Assembly (NCBI GenBank): GCA_947174965.1
Contig: CAMWKY010000175.1
Coordinates: forward strand, 1-5,104
Length of the DNA: 5,104 nt
DNA from: an uncultured Ruminococcus sp.
GTDB taxonomy: Bacteria > Bacillota > Clostridia > Oscillospirales > Ruminococcaceae
Direction of reading: 5' to 3'
In this document: piece after piece, positions 1 to 5,104 of the stretch
Numbering within the stretch: position 1 is the first letter of the stretch
How the letters are laid out: each line of letters begins with the position of its first letter
Program-made: the position numbers and the translations under genes
The notes under the pieces: model-generated
What the model saw: the letters and a program-made list of their open reading frames with translations, nothing else
Told to the model about the DNA's origin: nothing
Databases searched by the model: none

Positions 1-72
1 GATGATGTAGCCTTTGTTGTATCTGATGATGTAGCCTTTGTTGTATCTGATGATGTAGCCTTTGTTGTATCT
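1..72. repeat. Exact 24-bp tandem repeat, three copies
   Basis: Positions 1-24, 25-48 and 49-72 are identical 24-bp units beginning gatgatgtagcc and ending ttgtatct. A fourth copy starts at 73 but diverges after seven bases. The period is a multiple of three, so each unit encodes eight residues and copy-number change keeps the frame. The array touches the window edge, so its true length is unknown. Confidence 0.95.
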
Positions 73-98
73 GATGATGATACTGTTGTTGTGGTTGC
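1..98 (-). other. Thr/Ser-rich linker after domain 9, running off the window
   Basis: Residues 1667-1698 start ATTTTVSS and continue as three copies of the octapeptide SDTTKATS. Extended Thr/Ser linkers of this kind usually separate a stalk from a wall anchor or from a further module and are often glycosylated. What follows is outside the window. Confidence 0.8.
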
Positions 99-3000
99 AT
101 CACGCATTACTACACCTGTAGCAGTACTTGATACAATTGCATTGTCGTTGGATTCATAGTTAGCCTTATCTTTTTCACTAAGTTCAATAGATGTAATAAC
201 ACCGTTTTTAATAGTAAATGTAATTGATTCTGCTTTTTCGTGTGTAGATTTGCCTTCGTTTTGCGGAGCTTGTATTTCTGCGAGTTGATACTTGCCGTCT
301 GGAAGCTTTTCAATTACCGTATCGTATTTTTCTACTGATACGAATGAAACTGATAAACCGCCTTCAGCAACTGCAAAACCTTTTGCTTTTGTGTTATTTT
401 GTGTTGCTGTAATGTCATTAAGTGTTGAGCCTGTTTTGTAAGCCTCAAGAAGTGTAAGTGTAAGTTCTGCGCCTGCAAGTTCTTCAGACTTTGAAACTTC
501 TTTTTTAGAGATACGGATTGTTGAAACAGAATCCTTTACAACAATTATATTATCTTTAATTGGTTTTCCGTCTATAGTAACTGCGCCGTCTTTAATTGTG
601 AATGTAACTGGTTTTGCAATTGTAAATCCGCTCGGAGCTGATATTTCTTCGAGTTTGTATGTTCCGTCTGGAAGATTCTTGATTTCTACAGGGGTGTCGC
701 CTGAAATCCATTCAAGTTTTGTTGCTGTTGCTTTAACATCATCTGATGATGAAGCAGTTGTTGTAGTTGTTGCAAAATAGTCTTTGTACTCGTCACCGAA
801 AACTATGTCTTTTTCGTTCTCGTCTTTACCTGAAAGAGAGAACTTTGCACCAGCAAGAGTTGTACCATTTGCATCTTCCTTAACAAATTTTACAACAGCT
901 GTTGTTGTTGATGTTGTTTCTTCTGTTGATGTTGATACTGTTGTGGTTGTTGCATCACGCATTACTACACCTGTAGCAGTACTGCCTGATACTATCGTAT
1001 TTTCATATCCACCATTTTCGGTTTTGTAGTTATCTTTATCCTTATCGCTAAGTTTAATAGATGTAATAACACCGTTTTTAACAGTAAATGTAATTGATTC
1101 TGCCTGTACGTGTGTAGCCTGATTTTTACCGTCTACTTCAACTTGCGGAACTTGTGTTTCTGTAAGTGTATATGTTCCGTCCGGAAGCTTTTCAATTACT
1201 GTATCAGAATTTCCTGATATGAATGAAATTGATTCTTCAGAAACTTTAAGTCCCTTTTCTTCTGTAAGATTATTGTCGCCCTGTTTTACTGTAACACCTT
1301 TAAGTGTTGCACCTTCTTTAGCAGTATCTACATCAAGAGTAAGTGTCAGGGTTGCGCCTGCAAGTTCTTCAGAACCGCCGACTTCTTTTTTAGAGATATG
1401 GATTGTTGAAACAGAATCCTCTATAACAACCTTATTATCTGTAATTTCTTCTCCGTTTTTATCAGTAACCTTGCCGTTATTGATTGTAAATTCAATCTCT
1501 GTTGCTATAGTATAGCCGTCCGGAGCTGCTGTTTCTTTGAGTGTGTATTTTCCGTTAGGAAGATTCTTGATTTCTGTAGGTGTGTTGCCTGAAATCCATT
1601 GGAGTTCAGAAGTATCTTTTGTGCTGATAAGTATTGCATCTTTTCCTGTTGTAACATTCTTAATATCAAATGTTACTTCATTTCCATTGTTGTCCTCACC
1701 TTTAAGAGTAAGTGTTGCGCCTGGAAGTTCATTGTTATCACCAGCGGCAATGTCCTGCTTGCTGATTGTGATGTCTGTCTTTTTGATGTCGTCAACCATT
1801 ACAATAACGCCATCTTTAAGTGCTGTAGTTCCGCCACTAACCGCACTCTCAAGCTTGTTATCTTTAATAACAAAAGTAATATCTGTTGCAATCTCAAATC
1901 CATCAGGTGCTGCTGCTTCATGGAGTGTGTATGTTCCGTCCGGGAGACCCTTGATTTCAAGATTCTTTCCGTCCGATACCCACTGGATTGCAGATGTTCC
2001 ATCATCTTCAGTGATTACGTTACCGTCTTTATCTAAGGTTACAAGTGTTGCAGATGTGCCTTTAATGTTGCTTTCATTGAATACAACATCAATCTCTTTT
2101 TCGTCTGCATCTTTGGTTTTACCTGTAAGAACAAGTGTTGCGCCTTCGAGTTCTGTATTATTTACTGCGTTCACCTTGCTGATTTTTACTGTTTTTCTAT
2201 CAAACATAGTAACAGTATTTCCGCTTGTACGCTTTACAACGCCGTTTTCAATTGTAAACTCAATATCTGTTGCCACATCATATCCATCTGGAGCTGCTTC
2301 TTCGTGAAGTACATAATCACCATCACCGATACCTGTGATTTTCTTTGCACTACCGCCAGATGTCCAGCTGATTACATATTTTTCTTCGTCATATATCATA
2401 CCATCAGAAAGCTCAGTGTATTTGATTGCAACATTTTTCTTTTTGCCGTCTTCACCTGGTATCACACGAGTAAGTGTAAGTTTTGCATCTTTGAGTTCAG
2501 ATCCGCCGCCGATTTCCTGTTTGCTGATATTAAGTACAGCAACATCATCTTTAACGACTACTGTATACAAAGTGTTATCGCCGTTTTCCTTACTTGTTTC
2601 CTTTTCAATTACTCCGTCCTGAGTACTTGTAACAATTATGCCATTAACAACATCTTTAGTATCACCGTCAACCTCTGTTGTAATAACATCATTAGCGATT
2701 GTAAATTTGACAGTTTTTACTTTATAGCCGTCAGGAGCTGATATTTCTTTAAGTGTATAAGTACCATTAGCGAGGTTTCTTATCTCAACCTTTGAAGTAT
2801 CTTTTGAATCCCATGTGATTACTTTCTTGTCTTCACTCAATGAAACATATCTTTCATCAAATTTAACTATTTCATCTTTAAATGCATCATTGGTTGTTCC
2901 GTCTTTGCTCAGACGTGTGAGTTCAAATTTTGCTCCTTTAAGTGCTTTTGTATCATCAGAATTTGTCTTTCTTATCTTCAGAACTCTTTCATCAATCATT

Positions 3001-5096
3001 TCAAGAAGCGATGCTCCTTCAGCTGTTTCAGAAAGTTCATAATTTTTTATAGGGTTTTTGTCTGCATCAACTGCTACTATAGAATCTTCAACAATTTGAC
3101 CATCTGCAACTTTAAACTCAATATCAGCTGTGATTTCATAGCCATTCGGAGCTTTCGTTTCTGAGAGTATATAAGTTCCGTCTTTAATGCTTTTAATTAC
3201 AAATGTATCTGCCTGTTTGGAAGTCCAAAACAGTTCCTTATCTGTACCATTTATTGTAGCTGTTGCATCTTTAGGTCTGAGTGTAAGTTCAGCACCAACT
3301 ACTTCTGTACCTGCAAGATTAATCTTGTTGATTTCTATATAATTTTCCTTTGGTCTTTCCTCCTTGTTAGGCAACTTAATTACAAGTGAACCCGTTGCAG
3401 TTGAAGCGATATTTGGTCTGCTGTCTCTAACTGGTCCGTCTATCTCGAGTGTTGGGAACTTTGTAAGTGCATGATTTACTGAAATAGTACACTTACCGTC
3501 TTTTACTGTACCTATATGAGTCTCAGTACAAGTTTCATTCTTTCCATTATCAAGCTTAAACTTTGTACCGTCCAGATATTTTCCTTCACATTCAACAGTT
3601 ATACTGTCAAGTTCAGCCTTAGGGTCTACAGCTTCACACTCTAAACCATCACAATAATATTCAATTTTGTCAATATCTGCGTTCCAGCAGGTTATCTTCA
3701 TATATCCGTTTTCACCAAATTTAAAATCTTCGGATAAATTATCAAATGTATTTTTTCCATTGTTTAAGTTGTCAAACTGTCCTCCTGGTATCTGGTGGTC
3801 GCCATTATTCTTAAATTGAATACCAGCTCCCTCAGCATTAGAAACTGTAACTACAATTTTTGTAATATGCCTATTGGAACAATCTATATTATAGTTGGTG
3901 GCATTTGTAGTATCATAATTGTTGCAGTCACCACTTTTTACATTTGATTGTGTAAAATATTTTACAGTTTGTGTAGACTTTTTAAAGCCTTCTTCTATTG
4001 TTGATTCACTTCCAACTTTTACTATAATTGGTTGAGTACTCTTGATTTTATCGCCATTTTTATAGTTAAGTGTATAACTAACTTCGTATTCACCAAATTC
4101 GTCTCTTACAATATTGTAGTCTTTATCTACTGTAAAATAGATTCTGGCATCATCAGCAAGTTTCTTGTATCCGTCTGGAGCTTTTGATTCTGTAATGTAG
4201 TATCTGCTGTCAGGGTCAAGATGTCCGAGATTAAGAGTACCATCTTTAGCTGATGTAATACCTGATTTTACAAGAGTTTCTATAGTTTCTTCTTCGGTTT
4301 CTTCAACCTTGTAAACAGAAATTTCAGCGGTATACTTTGCATTTTCTTCACTGTCTTCAGTGTAGTTTGGATTAACAATAGCTTTACCGTCGGAATCAAC
4401 CTTAACAAGCTTTATTTCCTTAGGCTTGTTTTCGAATCCCGGAAGTGCATTGTATTCCTTATCTCTTTGACCTTTATTTGAAAGAACATCATTAGTAATA
4501 ATTTTACTGATTATCATGCTGTCTGCATCATACCAGTAATCATAATCACCATGATGAATAATACTGCTTTCGTCGGTTTTAAAAGATAGATTATAATCAT
4601 TTGGAAATTCTTCATTATTCAAACCACCACCGGTCGCTTGAACATTACCTGTAACTTTTCCGTCTGCAACTGAAAGAGTAAATTTAAGGTCATTAGACGG
4701 TGTAGGAAACCATGGGATTCCAGTATTTTGAGGTTTAGGGTCTATTATAATTTCTCTTTTTTCAAGAACTTTTTCTGGTTTTGCCGGAACTTCAGGTTCT
4801 TCCGATTCTTCCGGTTTATTATCATTGCCATCATCAGGAGTTTCTTGAGTGTCATCTGCTTGTGTTTCCAGAGTTTTGTCATCTGAAGTATCTTCTTTAA
4901 GTTTATAAGTATCTGTAAAAGTTAAGTTTCTTATCTCCTTATCGTCGAGATATATCTTGACATTTACCTCAGTAGGAATATTTGTCTCCTCGTCAATAGT
5001 GTTGATTGGTTCTTTAACCTTTAGTTTGTATGTTTTTTCTCCGGTTTTTCCTTCTGAATATGACTCATAATCTTTTTCATAGCAGGCCGGAGATTG
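1..5096 (-). CDS. Giant multi-domain SpaA/Cna_B-type surface adhesin (partial at both ends)
   Basis: One frame is open for 1698 codons, from just after a TAA at 5097-5099 to the left edge, with no internal stop. The product carries nine Cna_B/SpaA-like beta-sandwich domains, recognised by repeats of a Lys-bearing first strand (ISK), a GA.L.L strand, an LPDGTYTL strand and an E..APDGY box. In order it has an unrecognised N-terminal part, an acidic linker (residues 68-122), domain 1 (about 224-327), a Cys-rich module (about 330-582), domains 2-9 (586-1666) and a Thr/Ser repeat linker. Such proteins are usually secreted, wall-anchored adhesins or pilin-like stalks; that role is inferred, since no signal peptide or anchor lies in the window. 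No credible start exists near the TAA: the first in-frame ATG is residue 194 (4515-4517) with no ribosome binding site. The N-terminus is therefore outside the window or disrupted. Class assignment is firm; ligand and precise function are unknown. Confidence 0.93.
99..530 (-). other. Cna_B domain 9 with atypical APQ box (second half of unit, copy 2)
   Basis: Residues 1523-1666. The first strand IRISKKEVSKSEELAGA gives Lys1531, the box QLAEIQAPQNEGK gives Glu1607, and the last strand ATGVVMRDATTTT gives Asp1666. As in domain 7, the Gly-Tyr of the box is missing. It is followed directly by the Thr/Ser repeat linker. Confidence 0.8.
531..902 (-). other. Cna_B domain 8 with internal Thr/Ser tract (first half of unit, copy 2)
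   Basis: Residues 1399-1522. The first strand AVVKFVKEDANG gives Lys1406, the box KLEEISAPSGFTI gives Glu1484, and the last strand NIIVVKDSV gives Asp1522. A low-complexity tract (residues 1442-1459, ATTTTTASSSDDVKATAT) lies inside the domain, between FGDEYKDYF and LEWISGDTP. Confidence 0.83.
903..953 (-). other. Thr/Ser linker between domains 7 and 8
   Basis: Residues 1382-1398 read ATTTTVSTSTEETTSTT. This is the only junction in the 2-9 array with a real spacer: bond Asp1381 to the next Lys1406 is 25 residues, against 8-11 at the other junctions. It marks the boundary between the two duplicated units and begins with the same ATTTTVS as the linker after domain 9. Confidence 0.75.
954..1415 (-). 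other. Cna_B domain 7 with atypical VPQ box (second half of unit, copy 1)
   Basis: Residues 1228-1381. The first strand IHISKKEVGGSEELAGA gives Lys1236 and the last strand ATGVVMRDATTTT gives Asp1381. The Glu box is TLTETQVPQVEVDG: Glu1313 is kept but the usual APDGY is replaced by VPQVE. The loop between Glu and Asp is long (68 residues). It is the paralogue of domain 9. Confidence 0.8.
1416..1781 (-). other. Cna_B domain 6 (first half of duplicated unit, copy 1)
   Basis: Residues 1106-1227. The first strand ITISKQDIAAG gives Lys1113, the box TLKETAAPDGYTIATEIEF gives Glu1188, and the last strand NKVVIEDSV gives Asp1227. It is the paralogue of domain 8: both share SG.TP.EIKNLP.G.Y before the box and V..DSVSTI.ISKKEV after it. 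Confidence 0.86.
1791..2195 (-). other. Cna_B domain 5, closest to the FbaB CnaB2 type
   Basis: Residues 968-1102. The first strand TVKISKVNA gives Lys974, the box TLHEAAAPDGFEIATDITF gives Glu1060, and the last strand GVIVMVDDIKK gives Asp1102. From memory, the last strand of S. pyogenes FbaB CnaB2 reads IVMVDAYK, so the match extends over the strand that carries the bond-forming Asp. The WVSDGK and PDGTY pieces also correspond to that domain. Confidence 0.87.
2199..2543 (-). other. Cna_B domain 4
   Basis: Residues 852-966. The first strand VLNISKQEIGGG gives Lys859, the box VLHEEAAPDGYDVATDIEF gives Glu932, and the last strand VTMFDRK gives Asp966. The Glu-to-Asp distance (34) is compact and close to that of the classical CnaB2 fold. 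Confidence 0.85.
2547..2987 (-). other. Cna_B domain 3
   Basis: Residues 704-850. The first strand LKIRKTNSDD gives Lys710, the box TLKEISAPDGYKV gives Glu784, and the last strand YTVVVKDD gives Asp850. A loop of about 66 residues between Glu and Asp contains a long acidic, polar insertion (VDGDTKDVVNG onward). Confidence 0.82.
2991..3341 (-). other. Cna_B domain 2
   Basis: Residues 586-702. The first strand YIEINKIN gives Lys591, the box ILSETKAPNGYEI gives Glu646, and the last strand LLEMIDERV gives Asp702 as the candidate partner. The Glu-to-Asp interval (56) is longer than in domains 4-6, with an acidic loop between. This domain starts the uninterrupted array. Confidence 0.8.
3351..4107 (-). 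other. Cys-rich beta module between Cna_B domains 1 and 2
   Basis: Residues about 330-582 do not show Cna_B motifs. They hold eight cysteines, at 391, 406, 470, 482, 487, 503, 523 and 536, while the rest of the visible protein has only one (residue 5). Recognisable pieces are HITKIVVTVSNAEGAG, GENGYMKITCWNADIDKIEYY and GKYLDGTKFKLDNGK. The alternating pattern and the phrase about a small unit inducing a measured force on a ligand-like surface (MKI.CW.ADIDKIE) recall carbohydrate-binding-like beta-sandwich modules of Ruminococcus proteins. That link is by eye only. This module is the best candidate in the window for a ligand-binding head; an alternative is two small disulfide-stabilised domains, with a boundary near residue 490-500. 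Confidence 0.45.
4116..4427 (-). other. Cna_B/SpaA domain 1 (divergent, isolated)
   Basis: Residues about 224-327 start with EIKLVKVDSDGKA, carrying the candidate bond-forming Lys232, and reach the box YYITESKAPDGYKK with the candidate catalytic Glu303. The next strand is IYFTVDKDYNIV. A matching Asp/Asn on a final strand is not obvious, unlike in domains 2-9. It is separated from the other Cna_B domains by the Cys-rich module. Confidence 0.75.
4428..4730 (-). other. Unrecognised extracellular segment before Cna_B domain 1
   Basis: Residues 123-223 are not assigned to a family. The stretch has beta-like pieces (LKFTLSVADGKVTG), a Gly run (TGGGLNN) and an aromatic, acidic patch (HHGDYDYWYDAD), then ends NALPGFENKP just before domain 1. 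It contains the first in-frame Met (residue 194), which has no upstream ribosome binding site. It could be a small domain of its own or the N-terminal part of the following fold. Confidence 0.35.
4731..4895 (-). other. Acidic Pro/Glu/Asp-rich linker
   Basis: Residues 68-122 are low-complexity and strongly acidic, with short stretches such as TPDDGNDNKPEESEEPEVP followed by KPEKVLEKRE. Composition of this kind is typical of flexible, extended spacers between modules of secreted Gram-positive proteins. It separates the N-terminal fragment from the next segment. No function beyond spacing is claimed. Confidence 0.7.
4896..5096 (-). other. N-terminal beta-rich fragment of the adhesin, start missing
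   Basis: Residues 1-67 of the visible frame begin QSPACYEKDYESYSEG and continue with alternating hydrophobic/polar stretches such as KTYKLKVKEP, VNVKIYLDD and NLTFTDTYKL. They look like the last strands of a beta-sandwich domain rather than a signal peptide. There is no hydrophobic core, no Met and no ribosome binding site. I do not recognise the fold. The segment reads like the inside of a longer protein. Confidence 0.5.
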
Positions 5097-5104
5097 TTAA
5101 TCAA

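Larger units (their letters stand above)
85..902 (-). repeat. Two-domain repeat unit, copy 2 (domains 8+9)
   Basis: This is the second copy of the unit at 912-1781. The domain order, the DSVSTI.ISKKEV junction and the terminal ATGVVMRDATTTTVS are the same. It differs by an internal Thr/Ser tract in domain 8 and a shorter loop in domain 9. The arrangement implies tandem duplication of a domain pair followed by divergence. Confidence 0.85.
912..1781 (-). repeat. Two-domain repeat unit, copy 1 (domains 6+7)
   Basis: This stretch aligns with 85-902 at both DNA and protein level, with offsets drifting from about 855 to 889 bp because of in-frame indels. Shared DNA includes 949-983, identical to 94-128 (35 bp), and 1056-1080, identical to 186-210 (25 bp). 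Similarity is highest around the last strand of domain 7 and at the 6/7 junction, and weaker at the start of domain 6. Confidence 0.85.

Noticed and set aside
1..72. CRISPR-like direct repeats
   Set aside because: The 24-bp units are directly adjacent with no spacers and are in frame with the coding sequence, so they are a coding tandem repeat.
598..1029. Two plus-strand open frames with runs of Val
   Set aside because: The Val runs are the complement of Thr codons in the minus-strand linkers. No start signal or domain supports them.
1537..2307. Plus-strand open frame of 256 codons, rich in Ser, Val and Leu
   Set aside because: It is antisense to the well-supported Cna_B domains 4-6. Its repeats simply mirror theirs, it has no ribosome binding site, and it has no recognisable domain.
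2304..2741. Plus-strand open frame, Cys/Phe/Ile-rich
   Set aside because: It is antisense to domains 3 and 4. The composition is what the complement of Lys/Asp/Glu/Thr-rich coding gives in that frame, with no family resemblance.
4977..4991. GAGGAG followed by ATT as a possible rare start in the main frame
   Set aside because: ATT starts are very rare, and the spot lies inside an evenly beta-like segment (TNIPTEVNVKIYL) with no signal peptide after it. The purine run is explained by Glu-Glu codons.
5021..5080. Minus-strand ATG AAA AAG start resembling a signal-peptide beginning, in another frame
   Set aside because: That frame ends after 19 codons, has no hydrophobic segment and no ribosome binding site, and would need a frameshift to join the main frame.
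1..5096. Alternative genetic code or stop-codon readthrough
   Set aside because: No in-frame TAG, TGA or TAA occurs between 5096 and 1, so nothing requires recoding. The single TAA at 5097-5099 at the edge is not enough evidence.

Overview
The window is one very long open reading frame on the minus strand. After an in-frame TAA at 5097-5099, codons run without interruption to position 1: 1698 complete codons, with both the true start and the true stop missing or unclear. The product is a large repetitive extracellular surface protein of the SpaA/Cna_B (prealbumin-like, MSCRAMM/pilin-type) class. I see no RNA gene, terminator, promoter, mobile element, CRISPR array or second real gene. Plus-strand open frames are antisense shadows of this coding sequence.

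The organism is probably a low-GC gut or rumen Firmicute, perhaps Ruminococcus-like. The DNA is AT-rich, the protein is a Lys/Asp/Glu/Thr-rich wall-type adhesin, and Cna_B domains are joined to Thr/Ser linkers of the style common in Ruminococcus surface proteins. This is an inference; no taxonomic marker is present.

Layout in protein order (right to left). Residues are numbered from the first codon after the TAA. 1-67: a beta-rich, incomplete N-terminal segment. 68-122: an acidic Pro/Glu/Asp linker. 123-225: an unrecognised segment. About 224-327: Cna_B/SpaA domain 1. About 330-582: a Cys-rich module with eight cysteines. 586-1666: eight consecutive Cna_B domains (2-9), each with a Lys near the start, a Glu in the TExxAPxGY-type box and an Asp on the last strand. 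This is the Lys/Glu/Asp arrangement of the intramolecular isopeptide bond in the Streptococcus pyogenes FbaB CnaB2 domain. 1667-1698 onward: a Thr/Ser linker made of an exact 24-bp (8-residue) tandem repeat that runs off the left edge.

Domains 6+7 and 8+9 are two copies of a two-domain unit about 870-890 bp long, so the array grew partly by tandem duplication. The whole reads as a stiff, covalently locked stalk that would project modules from the cell surface. No signal peptide or sorting signal (such as LPXTG) can be seen because both ends lie outside the window.
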